From contig NZ_CP080378.1 of assembly GCF_019443445.1 (NCBI RefSeq), forward strand, positions 2,542,001 through 2,606,000: a stretch of DNA of 64,000 nucleotides, read 5' to 3'. The position numbers and the translations under genes are program-made. Of this stretch, positions 52,276-61,497 are shown piece after piece. How positions within the stretch are numbered: position 1 is the stretch's first letter; every line of letters starts with the position of its first letter. Under the pieces are notes generated by a model. The model was not told the DNA's origin and ran no database searches. It saw nothing but the letters and a program-made list of their open reading frames with translations. This DNA is from Massilia sp. PAMC28688. GTDB lineage: Bacteria > Pseudomonadota > Gammaproteobacteria > Burkholderiales > Burkholderiaceae_D.

Positions 52276-53793
52276 CTACGGGGACGGGGCCGTGAGGCGC
52301 AATTCCTGCAGCTTCGGTTCGCGTTCCGGGGTGAGGGTAAAGGCGACGTCCACCGTCCCTTGCTCGCCCACCACGGAGAATGCGCCGCGCAGGCGGTTCT
52401 CGGCCCGGATGGGGCCAAGCGAGACCACCTTGCCGATCCTGGCCAGATGGGTGGCCGTTTCCTCCATCCAGTCTTCACGCGAGCGGTCGAGGAAAAAATT
52501 GTCGGCGGCGATTTCCTGGCCCAGGGCGACATCCCAGCCCTGGATCAGGCGCGCCACCTGGGCCTGGCGCGTGAGCAGGATGGGGGCGGGAACGGGTGAG
52601 CGGGGCGGCAGCTTTGCCTGTTCGATCAGGGTGCCCAGCATCTTGGCGGTGGGGCCGTAGACATTACCGTAGCGCAGGTTGGTGAAGGCGAAGATACCCA
52701 CGCCGTGGTCGGGGGCAAAGCGGAACTGGCTGCCAAATCCTGGCAAGCCGCCCGAATGCCCGACGACGGTCACGCCGCGAGCGTCGCGCGTCCAGCTCAG
52801 GCCGTAACCGTAGAAACTCACCTTCGGATTGGCGGTCTGGCCGTCGGTCAGGGTGGTCTGGGCGTGGAAATCGGAAAACGCCTTGGGCAACTGCATGTCG
52901 CGTACCGAGGCGCGTTTGAGCGGGCCATTGTCGGCGCCGGCGCGGGCGGGCCAGGCGTCGAGGTGGAAGGCGAGGTAGCGGGCGAAATCGTCGGCGGTGG
53001 TGATCAGGCCGCCCATGGCCGCGCCGTCGCCGTCGCGCAGCATCGGCTCGCGCAGCCAGCTGTCATGGAGCCACTGGTAGCCCAGGGCCAGCCGGGCGGC
53101 GGGCGCCTTGCGGTATTCCCAGAGCGTGTCGTTCATGCCCAGCGGCAGCAGGATGTTGCGGGTGATGTAATCCTGGAAGCGCATGCCGGCCACCCTGGTG
53201 ACCACTTTGCCCAGCATGATGTATCCGAGATTGCTGTATTCAAAAGCCTGGCCCGGCGCGCTGGAAAAGGACAGCCCGCCGCCGACCAGGTCTGCCAGTT
53301 CCTTGTTGCTCAGTGCCATCTGGCGGTCGCCCCACGGATTGTCCTCGGGCAGGCCGCTGGTCATGGTCATCAGCATGCGTACCGTCAGCGGGGGAGCATC
53401 CGCAGTGGGCAGCGTGACCTTGCGCAATTCGGGCAAGTACCTGGTGACAGGATCGTCCAGCTGCAACTTGCCTTCGTCGCGCAGCCTGAGCACCGCCATG
53501 GTCACGAAGCTCTTGGTCATCGATGCAATGCGGAACTGGGTCGATGTGGTGACGGGAGACTTGCTTTCCACGTTGGCAAGGCCGATGGCGCGCGAATGCA
53601 CCAGCTTGCCATCGACGACGATGCCGTAGACCAAGCCGGGAAATTTTTCCTTCGCGGCCAGTTCGGCATACATCTTGTCGACTTCAGGGAGCAGTGCCTG
53701 CACGCGCGCCAGCCTGTTCGGGTCGGCAAAAGAGGCATCGGCCGCGTGGGCGGCACCGGCAAACACGCACAAGATGAGCAGGGCAAGGCGCAT
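52276..53793 (-). CDS. Secreted serine hydrolase of the beta-lactamase/class C penicillin-binding family
   Basis: The 505-residue protein has a signal peptide (LALLILCVFAGAAHAAD) and the three active-site motifs of the family: SMTK (nucleophile Ser and Lys), YSN, and HSGG in place of KTG. Such enzymes range from peptidases and esterases to true beta-lactamases, so the substrate is open; a domain of about 110 residues after the hydrolase domain is typical of the non-lactamase members. The ATG at 53793 starts the signal peptide; an upstream TTG is in frame. It lies alone between the signalling operon and the small secreted protein. Confidence 0.85.
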   Translation of the reverse strand: MRLALLILCVFAGAAHAADASFADPNRLARVQALLPEVDKMYAELAAKEKFPGLVYGIVVDGKLVHSRAIGLANVESKSPVTTSTQFRIASMTKSFVTMAVLRLRDEGKLQLDDPVTRYLPELRKVTLPTADAPPLTVRMLMTMTSGLPEDNPWGDRQMALSNKELADLVGGGLSFSSAPGQAFEYSNLGYIMLGKVVTRVAGMRFQDYITRNILLPLGMNDTLWEYRKAPAARLALGYQWLHDSWLREPMLRDGDGAAMGGLITTADDFARYLAFHLDAWPARAGADNGPLKRASVRDMQLPKAFSDFHAQTTLTDGQTANPKVSFYGYGLSWTRDARGVTVVGHSGGLPGFGSQFRFAPDHGVGIFAFTNLRYGNVYGPTAKMLGTLIEQAKLPPRSPVPAPILLTRQAQVARLIQGWDVALGQEIAADNFFLDRSREDWMEETATHLARIGKVVSLGPIRAENRLRGAFSVVGEQGTVDVAFTLTPEREPKLQELRLTAPSP

Positions 53794-53946
53794 GGGGCAG
53801 GCTTTCGGCAAGTGGAAAGTTATCCATCATGCCATACAAGGCCTGGCAGCCAACAACAAAATCTGCTCGGGGGATGGACCGGCAAGAAGCTGCGCGGGAT
53901 TGCGCTTCTCGCATCATGATCGTTGTATTGCGTCGTCATGTCAAAG

Positions 53947-54642
53947 TCAATTCGGATAAGGATCTGTCAATTTCGTTGAGTGAACCCAAGCCCGCACTTT
54001 TCGGTTTGTCTTGAGGTCAACATGCTGCACCTCCGTGTACGGTCCCGACTTCCTGAGTGCCACAACCAATGTTCCGGTCGGGATTTTCTCGATGGTTGAC
54101 ATGAACTTGCCGCCAGTGTTGCGCTGTATAAACGTGTCCAACCCTACCCACCGAATGCCGATGACACTGGAATGAGCAATAGCGGCGAAACGTGCGCCAC
54201 GGGCAGCGTGATGCGTCAGGTTTGCCCCGGGATCTGCCGGCGGCACAACAATCTCATCTTTATCATACTGGCGAGCGCATCCACGCGGCCGGTCAAGGAA
54301 TTGAAGCTGCCAAACAGGTCCTTGGACCATAATGGCGCCTTCTGCGTAGGGTGCCGCGTTCCAGTTCGTGGCCGGACGATCCAGTGACCGCACGTTAAGC
54401 GCATTCTGCCCTTTCACTTTCATAAACATGAAAGTGCATTCGATATTATCCGAGCCGGAAGCGGCGGACGGCTTGGTTGTGTTGCCGGTATAGAATCCTC
54501 GCATCTCGCCTTGATCGAGAACGACGACGAGGTTGGGACGATCAAAAGTGATTAGCGTCGCTGCCGTACTGTCCCTGACGCACATCATCAGCAGCGCAAA
54601 TGCCAGTGCATTCCAAGGGTGACTAAGTTGAAGTGTTTGCAT
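53947..54642 (-). CDS. Uncharacterised secreted protein with SH3-like C-terminal end
   Basis: The 231-residue protein starts with a signal peptide (NALAFALLMMCVRDSTAA). The body has no recognised family. The last 45 residues (IPTGTLVVALRKSGPYTEV, then KVRAWVHSTKL) resemble a bacterial SH3-like strand pattern, a fold often used to bind cell wall. The ATG at 54642 is chosen because it begins the signal peptide. Lower GC and more varied codons than its neighbours suggest an acquired gene. It is adjacent to the broken LprI-like gene. Confidence 0.6.
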   Translation of the reverse strand: MQTLQLSHPWNALAFALLMMCVRDSTAATLITFDRPNLVVVLDQGEMRGFYTGNTTKPSAASGSDNIECTFMFMKVKGQNALNVRSLDRPATNWNAAPYAEGAIMVQGPVWQLQFLDRPRGCARQYDKDEIVVPPADPGANLTHHAARGARFAAIAHSSVIGIRWVGLDTFIQRNTGGKFMSTIEKIPTGTLVVALRKSGPYTEVQHVDLKTNRKVRAWVHSTKLTDPYPN

Positions 54643-54729
54643 GACAAACCTTTTCACGAGGTGGGGTACTGTGAGGCCGAAAATCAACGCAGCGGGCTGT
54701 GACGCTTGCGCACGCAGCGCCGCCCAAGA

Positions 54730-55185
54730 TCAATCCAAAGGTTCGGGATATAGGTCGCTGTAGCGGAAATTGAGAGCCACAGCGGACCGCGGGTTGTTGA
54801 TGAACTCAGCTAACGCTGCTGAACGTTTCTCAGTAATTTCTAGGATACACTTGTCCTGCTCGATTCGGACGCAATGCGCGTTGTTACAGTTTACTGCCGC
54901 TTGCATCTCTTCGCATCTGCGCGCCCGAAAAGCAATCCGTCACCGTTGCGTTTTGCGCAGTGACTCTACCGGCGTTAGCTCTGTGATCAAAGACTTGTAG
55001 CGCTTGTTGAGCGTGGCATCGGCGCGCTTGTAATCGGCATGCAGCGGGCACCGCATCAGAGGCGTCGTTTGCAGCTTGCAGTCTGTGTTCACGGATACCA
55101 AGGCTCCCGACTGATGCTCGTGTGCGCCGCCCGCAGCAAGCGCCTCGGAAGCAAGGGCGAGGGCAATGCCGTGCAGTGGCGTCAC
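54730..55185 (-). pseudogene. LprI/DUF1311-like lysozyme-inhibitor family gene interrupted by an in-frame TGA
   Basis: The frame opens at the ATG 55185 with a weak signal peptide and reads through CKLQ, CPLHADYKRADATLNKRY and TPVESLRKTQR, the LprI pattern. A TGA at 54942-54940 then stops it, but the same frame continues without interruption for 69 more residues with RIAFRARRCEEMQ and DKCILEITEKRSAALAEFI, which match the second half of the family (AQRAWIAFRD...C, then C..LTEERT). A single substitution therefore breaks the gene. LprI-type proteins inhibit lysozyme, and the neighbouring hydrolase gene encodes a lysozyme-like domain, so it may be a decayed immunity or defence gene; sequencing error is possible. 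Confidence 0.65.
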
Positions 55186-55395
55186 GGTAGTGTCGCATCC
55201 TATTAGTCGGTAAGTAAGTCGTAGAGGGCCCCAGGGAAGAAGCCAAGTTGATCAGCGTGAAGAGGCCTGGCGCGACGAATTTTATGCTGACCTACCTTCA
55301 CTGCATGAGTGAATGTGGGGTGCACGTGGGGGCCGGTAAAGGAGTGTCCGCGACGGAGGTATCGTTGCTGTCAGGCTGGCCAAGCGACAACGCGG

Positions 55396-56250
55396 CTATT
55401 TCCGCACAGACGACACCAGCGGCAAGATGCCGCCTTCGCACATCTCGTTTTCCAGCGCCTCGTCCTTTGGCGCGGTCAGGTCGGTGCACAGCAGTTCGGT
55501 CTTGCCGGCCTTGTTGGCCTTCCAGGAGTACTTGTTGCGGATTTCCACCTTCTTCTGCGCGGGATCGTTGGGCCAGATGCCGGCCCAGCTGAACTGGTAA
55601 CCATCGGCGACCTTCTTGATCGTGGGCGCCGGTTTGGCTGCCGGGAATTTCTCGTCCTTCGAGCCAGAATGGGCCGCCCACACGCTGCGCATCACCGCAC
55701 TGTTGGCATCATATAAGTAATACTCGGACGTCATGGCGTAGCGGTTCGGCTTGTATTCCGTCAGCGGACAGTTTTTCTTGATCAGGGCGTACGAGGCGCC
55801 GGCCGCAATGACGCTCACGCCATACTGCGGGCAGGTCGACTCCTTCAACTCTTTCGGCGCGATCTCGAACGTATCGACTGCGCCGGGACGCTCGAACACC
55901 AGGTGGCCTTTTTGCGGCAACAGGCGCATCTTGAAGCCGGCAGCCTTGACCACATCCATCTGCAGGCGTGCCGGGTCGGTGGTGTCCGAAAACAGGGGGA
56001 ACACCCAGCGCTGCTGATCGGTGCCGCTTGCCGCCAGCGCATCACGGGCCTGATTGGCCTTGCGCAGGGCGACCTCCTGCGGGTCTTCTCCGCTTGCCGT
56101 GTTGCCGCATGGTTCGCTCGTGCATTTGGTGGGCGCGGCAGCCGTGGCAGGCGCAGCGCCCGGTTTTGCTTGCCCGGCGCTGGTCTGGTCTGCTGCATTG
56201 CAGCCGCTGGCCAGGAGGAGGATCGAAAGGAGTGCGGCGTAGTTGGTCAT
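55396..56250 (-). CDS. Uncharacterised lipoprotein next to the peptidoglycan hydrolase, candidate immunity protein
   Basis: The 284-residue protein has a lipoprotein signal with lipobox LASGC (Cys17), an Ala/Thr/Pro linker and a globular part with several Cys residues (CTSEPC, STCPQYG, KKNCPL, ELLCTDL, NEMCEGG) that could form disulfides in the periplasm. No family is recognised. It ends the hydrolase operon, starting 20 bases after the LysM/M23 gene. A periplasmic lipoprotein encoded directly after a VgrG and a cell-wall hydrolase fits an immunity protein, but this is inference from position. Confidence 0.6.
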   Translation of the reverse strand: MTNYAALLSILLLASGCNAADQTSAGQAKPGAAPATAAAPTKCTSEPCGNTASGEDPQEVALRKANQARDALAASGTDQQRWVFPLFSDTTDPARLQMDVVKAAGFKMRLLPQKGHLVFERPGAVDTFEIAPKELKESTCPQYGVSVIAAGASYALIKKNCPLTEYKPNRYAMTSEYYLYDANSAVMRSVWAAHSGSKDEKFPAAKPAPTIKKVADGYQFSWAGIWPNDPAQKKVEIRNKYSWKANKAGKTELLCTDLTAPKDEALENEMCEGGILPLVSSVRK

Positions 56251-56270
56251 CAGATAAACGAGCAGGTAGA

Positions 56271-58268
56271 TTAACGGTTAGTACAATTGACGATAAATGG
56301 CAGCGGGTCAACGCGATTTTCAAGGCCCTTGCATTTGAGCAGTGCCTTCTTGCGTACTTCAAAGTGCAAGTGCGCACCGCTGGCCACGGTTGTCATGCCG
56401 GCGGCATTGCCACTGTCGCCTGTCTTGGCAATGGGCGTGCCCGCTTCCACGGGCTTCTTGTTCGGCACCAGGAACTCGCTGAGGTGAGCATAATAGAAGC
56501 CGATGGTTTGCTGGCCCGGATTTACTTTTTTAAACACTTGCGCCTGCGCGGGCGGCAGATCATCGATGTTCACCACCAGCACCAGGCTGTGCCCATAAGG
56601 GTAGCTCTCGTTCGGTGATTTGGCCAGGTACACCTCACCATCGGCGACTGCGTAGACGGTGGTTCCCGGCACGGCAATGAGGTCGATGCCCTGGTGCGGT
56701 TTTTTGCCGCCTGCCCGGACCATGCCGAAGGTGGCCGATTTTTTGCCCGCGAGCTTTGCCGTGCGCAGCGTGCAGGTATCGAGCGGATCGAACCATTTGC
56801 TGTGCGGGTCGCCCACTGGCCCCGTTGCCGCAGCTGCAGGCGTTGTGGCAGGTGACGCAGGCTTGGGCGCGGCCGGCGCTGCCGGCTTTGCTGCCGGCGC
56901 CGACGCCGGCTTGGCTGTTGCCGGGGGCGGGGCGGCGGCCGCCTTCTTGGCAGGCTTGGGCGCAGCGGCAATCTTGTCCAGCGAGCCCATGATGTCGGAC
57001 GTGGAGCGGGGGGCGGTCGCGAACTTTTGCTGGTCCTGGACCAGGAAATGGTTCACATTGATCTTGCTGTCGGTGTAGGTGTACAGCCAGCCCTTGTAGG
57101 CGGAGATGGCATTGCCATCGTACTGTTCAATCAGTTCCGTCAGCTTGGCCAGATTCTTCTTGCCCAGCTGCTGGGCCAACAGCGAGGTGGCGCTGTCCTG
57201 GGTGAAGGGCTTGCCCTTCCCGATCAGGCGCAGGGCGCCGCCCAGGCCTTCATGGTGCAGGATGTAGGCGAGCTTGGCCTTGTCTTCCGGCGGCAGGCCG
57301 TCGACTTCGTACTTGGTCATGCGCGCAAAGCTCTTCAGGTTCAGGCTGGCGTAGGTGGCGGCGCCGTCAATGGCGTACTTCGCTTCCAGGCGCTTCTTGT
57401 AGCGTTCGGCCGCGCTCATTTTCTGGCAGTCTGCATGCAGCAGCGACTTGGGGCTGTTGAATACATCGTCCCAGGCCGGCTTGAAGAACTGGGCCAGGCC
57501 CTGTGCCAGCTTGGGGTTCGATTCGTTCGACTTTTCCTGCCACACGCCTTTTTTCTTGGCCGCCTCCGCGTCCAGCAGCGCTGCCAGCGATTGTGGCGTC
57601 AGCCCGAACTTCTTTGCTGCCGCGATGATGTATTTGCGGTACTGCTCGTTGCCAGGCACCAGGCGCAGGTTTTCTTCGGTGTAGATGGTGGCCAGGGCGT
57701 GGATCGGTTTGCCCGCTTCGGCCCGGGTCTGGGTGGCTGCCGTGGTGCCATTGGTCTGCCTGGCGTTGTGGGTCGTCGCCGCCTTGGCCTGGCTTGTGGT
57801 GGTGGCCGGCGTGCCCGTCTTTTGCTGGAGGTTGCCTTCGATTTTGACGGCGCGCGAATCGATGGCGACATTCCAGGTGCCGATCGGCAGGATGGGGCGG
57901 TCGAGCACGCTCACCATTTCCTTGTTCATGTCCTCGACCCACACCTTCAGTCCCTGGGCATGGTCGCGAATGGTCAGCGCCAGCGAGCCCGATGCATCGA
58001 GCAGGTATTCGAGCACGCCGCCATCGTGTTCGACTTTCACCTTGGCTGGCTTGATGGGCTTGTGATCAAGGCCGCGGAAGGCAAGTGCCAGGGACGTGTC
58101 CGGCGTGCCCGTGGTCTTGCCCGGGATGACCACGCGCTGGCCAATGCTGAGCTGATGGATCTTGCGGCCCTTGAGGTTGTTGGCAATGGCCAGCTGTTCC
58201 ACCGTGACCTTGTGCTGGCGCCCGATCTTCCACAGGGTCTCGCCTTTTTTGACTTCATGAATGTGCAT
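56271..58268 (-). CDS. LysM / lysozyme-like / M23 metallopeptidase peptidoglycan hydrolase, probable T6SS effector
   Basis: The 665-residue protein has no signal peptide. Domains in order: LysM (2-50, KGETLWKIGRQHKV); a spacer resembling the carboxypeptidase-like adaptor of effectors (about 55-145); a lysozyme/transglycosylase-like region (about 205-400) with a candidate catalytic Glu235 (LLDAEAAKKKGVW) and GLAQFFKPAWDDVF; an Ala/Pro linker (432-485); and an M23 endopeptidase with H525-x3-D529 (HQGID), His594 and H633-x-H635 (HLHFEV). It could cut both glycan and peptide bonds. The ATG at 58268 lies 8 bases after the vgrG stop; an in-frame GTG at 58280 overlaps it. Lack of an export signal beside vgrG suggests T6SS delivery. 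Confidence 0.85.
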   Translation of the reverse strand: MHIHEVKKGETLWKIGRQHKVTVEQLAIANNLKGRKIHQLSIGQRVVIPGKTTGTPDTSLALAFRGLDHKPIKPAKVKVEHDGGVLEYLLDASGSLALTIRDHAQGLKVWVEDMNKEMVSVLDRPILPIGTWNVAIDSRAVKIEGNLQQKTGTPATTTSQAKAATTHNARQTNGTTAATQTRAEAGKPIHALATIYTEENLRLVPGNEQYRKYIIAAAKKFGLTPQSLAALLDAEAAKKKGVWQEKSNESNPKLAQGLAQFFKPAWDDVFNSPKSLLHADCQKMSAAERYKKRLEAKYAIDGAATYASLNLKSFARMTKYEVDGLPPEDKAKLAYILHHEGLGGALRLIGKGKPFTQDSATSLLAQQLGKKNLAKLTELIEQYDGNAISAYKGWLYTYTDSKINVNHFLVQDQQKFATAPRSTSDIMGSLDKIAAAPKPAKKAAAAPPPATAKPASAPAAKPAAPAAPKPASPATTPAAAATGPVGDPHSKWFDPLDTCTLRTAKLAGKKSATFGMVRAGGKKPHQGIDLIAVPGTTVYAVADGEVYLAKSPNESYPYGHSLVLVVNIDDLPPAQAQVFKKVNPGQQTIGFYYAHLSEFLVPNKKPVEAGTPIAKTGDSGNAAGMTTVASGAHLHFEVRKKALLKCKGLENRVDPLPFIVNCTNR

Positions 58269-58276
58269 GCTCGTTC

Positions 58277-61183
58277 TCACAGGTGTTCGATGTCGCGGTC
58301 TTCGTCCAGCTCGCCAGGGTCGAAATCCGGTTCGTCGTCGTCCTCGTCATCGCCGACTTCCTCGAATTGGGCAGTCCATCCTTCGTAACCGACCAGCGCC
58401 TTGTACGGCTGGTTGTGATCGGCCAGCACCTCGCTCGACGTGCCCGCACCGCCAATGGTCCGTTCCGCGAACTTGGCACCGGCGACCGGGTCAAAGTACT
58501 GCACCACGGCGTCCTTGAGGGCCTCGCCTTCCGCACTGAACGCGAGCACCTCGACCGCGTGCGGCCCCGGCTTGACCACCTCGGTGATCGGTTTGCTGAT
58601 CAGGCTTGTGGCCAGCCCCGGCAGCAGCGCGGCGTTGGACGCGCCGCCTTCAAACGGATGCTGGCTGCCCTTGACGGTGAAGTTGCCGGGACAGGCAAAG
58701 GTGATGTCGCCGCCATCGAGCGTGATCGACGACTGGCCCGCCTGCAGCACGATCTTTTCCTTGGCCTTGATCTCGATGGTGTCGTTCACCGAGATCACCG
58801 TGATGGACTGGTCAGCCAGGATCTCGAGCAGATCGGTGTGGGCTTCAAGTGACACCGGGCCGTTGGCGGCGATGGCCTGAATGCCGCCGGCATGCGTGAA
58901 CAGGCTGGCCGCGTTGGCCGATGCAGCCGACAGGGTATGGGCCGCCGTCATGTGCAGGTCCGACTGCGTGGTCCACTGCAGGTGCTCGCCGGCGAAGAGC
59001 GCGGTGGAGGCGGGGGTTGCCCAGTTGATGCCGGCGGCCGAATCCAGCATGACCACCGGGGAAGCGAATTTTTCCACCGGCGCGTCCGGGTCGGTTTCGC
59101 GCGCTCCGGCTTTGGCCTTGACCGCTTCCTGCCCGTTGACGGCGCCACTGAACTTGCCCTTGGCCTCGGCATCGATCTGTTCGACGAAGGCGTTGTGCGC
59201 GGCCGCGGCGTCGGCGCTGGCCAGGGCCTGCTGTTCCCTGGCCGCGTCGCCCAGGCGGGTGGCCAGGTCTTGTGCGCCCTTGAGCAGATCCACGGCTTCG
59301 GTCACGTCCATCTGGGTCGATGTGACGCCGCTGCCTTGCTGGGCGCGCGCGGTGGTGGACAGCAGGACGCCTTCGCCGCCGCGCACCACACCCCAGGCGT
59401 CGGTGCGCAGCTCGAAGCCGCTGCCCCGATAGCTGCCGCGCTGGGCCGACGATGGCTGCTGCGCGATCAGGTAGCCGAGATTGAGCTGGGTGGCCGCCGT
59501 GCTGGTGGCAAGACGCGTGCGTACCTGGCCGCTGGTATCGTCAAGCTGCCACTGATTGAATCCCCCGCCGTCGAAATTGTGGCTGTGGATGCCCGACAGG
59601 CTGCCTGCATGATTGGCTGCCGAATCCACGCCGGCCGAAAACGGCGGCAGGTCCGATCCCGTGTACAGCTGGGCGACGACCACCGGACGGTCCATGTCGC
59701 CTTCGATGAAGTCGACCAGCACCTCGGTGCCGATGCGCGGCGTGAAGTGCGAACCCCAGTTGGGTCCTGCCAGTGCTTCGGCCACCCGCACCCAGGTCCC
59801 TGCGGTTTCGTCGCCCGGCGCGCTGCCTTTCTCATCGAGATTGTGGTTCATGCCGCCGGCATTCGGGTTCTGACCCCGCTGCCACGCGAACTGCACCTTC
59901 ACGCGGTGATCACGCTCGGTAGTGGCCACTGCGTCGGCCAGGCCCACAATCAGCGCGGTCTGAGGGCCGAGCGCGGTGCTGGCGTGTGGGGCGGCGGTAG
60001 CGGCAGGAACGATCGGCACGCTGTCGCGCACACAGGCAAACTGGTTGCGGTAGGTGCCAGCTTGCACGCCGCTGCGCTCGGCCGCCTTGATCTGGGAGCC
60101 GAAATTATTGCGGGCCTGGTGGCGTACCCACAGCACCTTGAAGCTGGCGTCGTCGCCTTCGCGCTCGTGCTGCGTGAGCGTAAAGGCATGGCCGGCGGCG
60201 AGGCGCCGTACCGCGCCTGCACCTTCAAAGGTCTTGTTTTCCAGCTCCAGCGCCTGCAGCATCAAGGCGCTGTGCGGGTCCGCCACCTCGCTGTCGCTGG
60301 CGATCCGCTCGCCGCTGCCGTCGTACACGGCCAGGGTGGGGAGTTCGCCTGCATCCAGACTCGATTGCTGTTCGGCCGACGGGGCGAGCAGCTGCTCCGG
60401 GTCCCAGCTGCTGATGCTCACTGCATTGGCCTGCACCTGCCGGCGCGCCCGGAATTGGTCGATCGCGTCGTCGGTGTCGGTAGCGCGCACGCCGTGGAAG
60501 CGGAGGATGTCGCCGTTGGGCGTGGCCGGCGCGCTGGCCTGGCTGTCGAAAATGACGAGGCGGTGCCGCGAGTGGCCGTCGCCCTGGGTATCGTCTTCCT
60601 CGCCGGCCTGGTCGTGTTCAAAGCGCCAGTTCAGGCCCTCGGATGCGAGGATGCGCTGGAAGAATTCGAGGTCGCTCTCGCGGTACTGGGTCGTGATCGG
60701 GCGCTGCGCCAGCTGCTGGGTAATATCGAAGTCAAAGCGAATGCCGGGATAGTCCGACAGCAGTTCCGTGATGATCTCCTGGGCGTTCTTGTCCTGAAAA
60801 ATGTAGCTGTCACGGCGTAGCGCCAGCATGGACAGGGCCGGTTCCAGGCGCAGGCGGTAGCGGGCCACGCCGCCGTCGGCGCCTTGCCAGTCGATGCGGG
60901 TGCACATGCCGTGCCATGCGCGGCGGCTGCCATCGGGCTGCAGCAGGGCGATGGTCAGTTCTTCGCCGATGAATTCCGCCAGGTCCAGGTCGGCGGACGT
61001 GCTGAGGGCATCAATGTCAAAGGCGAACAGTTCGTTGACTGCCTCGCGCCCGGTGAATTGCTCGGCCAGCAGTGATTCCGGCAAACCGCGTTGCTGGGCA
61101 CTGGTCAGCGTGAACAGGCGCGCATGTTGGCTCAGCCCGGTACCGAGCAGGCCCAGGGAAGACATTTCGGCGAGGATATCCAT
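58277..61183 (-). CDS. vgrG: Second VgrG spike protein, long form with DUF2345 region and acidic tail
   Basis: The 968-residue protein has the gp27-like part (ESLLAEQFTGREAVNELFAFDI in pieces, YRESDLEFFQRILASEG), the OB-fold part (HRVKVQFAWQRG, TWVRVAEALAGPNWGSHF, PRIGTEVLVDFIEGDMDRPV), then a long beta-helix with a DUF2345-type region (LTIVI-like strands around IEIKAKEKIVLQAGQSSITLDGG) and about 100 additional residues ending in a very acidic tail (EDDDEPDFDPGELDEDRD). It is first in a minus-strand operon with the LysM/M23 hydrolase and a lipoprotein, so the C-terminus may load that hydrolase. ATG 61183 is chosen over an in-frame GTG six bases upstream; no strong ribosome binding site is visible. 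Confidence 0.92.
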   Translation of the reverse strand: MDILAEMSSLGLLGTGLSQHARLFTLTSAQQRGLPESLLAEQFTGREAVNELFAFDIDALSTSADLDLAEFIGEELTIALLQPDGSRRAWHGMCTRIDWQGADGGVARYRLRLEPALSMLALRRDSYIFQDKNAQEIITELLSDYPGIRFDFDITQQLAQRPITTQYRESDLEFFQRILASEGLNWRFEHDQAGEEDDTQGDGHSRHRLVIFDSQASAPATPNGDILRFHGVRATDTDDAIDQFRARRQVQANAVSISSWDPEQLLAPSAEQQSSLDAGELPTLAVYDGSGERIASDSEVADPHSALMLQALELENKTFEGAGAVRRLAAGHAFTLTQHEREGDDASFKVLWVRHQARNNFGSQIKAAERSGVQAGTYRNQFACVRDSVPIVPAATAAPHASTALGPQTALIVGLADAVATTERDHRVKVQFAWQRGQNPNAGGMNHNLDEKGSAPGDETAGTWVRVAEALAGPNWGSHFTPRIGTEVLVDFIEGDMDRPVVVAQLYTGSDLPPFSAGVDSAANHAGSLSGIHSHNFDGGGFNQWQLDDTSGQVRTRLATSTAATQLNLGYLIAQQPSSAQRGSYRGSGFELRTDAWGVVRGGEGVLLSTTARAQQGSGVTSTQMDVTEAVDLLKGAQDLATRLGDAAREQQALASADAAAAHNAFVEQIDAEAKGKFSGAVNGQEAVKAKAGARETDPDAPVEKFASPVVMLDSAAGINWATPASTALFAGEHLQWTTQSDLHMTAAHTLSAASANAASLFTHAGGIQAIAANGPVSLEAHTDLLEILADQSITVISVNDTIEIKAKEKIVLQAGQSSITLDGGDITFACPGNFTVKGSQHPFEGGASNAALLPGLATSLISKPITEVVKPGPHAVEVLAFSAEGEALKDAVVQYFDPVAGAKFAERTIGGAGTSSEVLADHNQPYKALVGYEGWTAQFEEVGDDEDDDEPDFDPGELDEDRDIEHL

Positions 61184-61497
61184 TGGCACGTTTGTATGGG
61201 AGTAAATGCTGGGCTACGAGAGGTGATCTGGGTGCGGCAACAACGTCACCGCTGCAAAAACATTGCTTTAGTTGCCATTGTATATCTTTTCTCATATTGT
61301 TCGTAAAATATGGAACGCGATGTCGACGTTCTGGAAGGAGATGTCGCGTCGGGGCGACGGCAGGAATGCACGGGATGCAATGCGGCGGGCCGCCGCGTAG
61401 ACTGGCCCTGTGCATCTTGGGCCCGCTGTTCTGACAATCCACGGTGCCAATGGAGGCGGAACAGCAGCGCTTAAACAGCGTTTAGAAAAGTGAGCAT
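61184..61497. other. Divergent intergenic region between the second vgrG and a small membrane gene
   Basis: The first half (61200-61320) is AT-rich and contains the likely vgrG promoter; the second half (61330-61450) is GC-rich without a supported gene. Frames across it on both strands are short and lack ribosome binding sites. Confidence 0.5.
61279..61307 (-). promoter_or_regulatory. Possible promoter of the vgrG-hydrolase-lipoprotein operon
   Basis: On the minus strand, TTTACG (61307-61302), a 17-base spacer and TATACA (61284-61279) lie about 100 bases before the vgrG start. Each hexamer matches the sigma-70 consensus at four of six positions. Confidence 0.4.

Noticed and set aside
54940..54942. 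Selenocysteine codon in the LprI-like gene
   Set aside because: The family has no Cys at this position and no SECIS-like stem was seen; a nonsense mutation is simpler.
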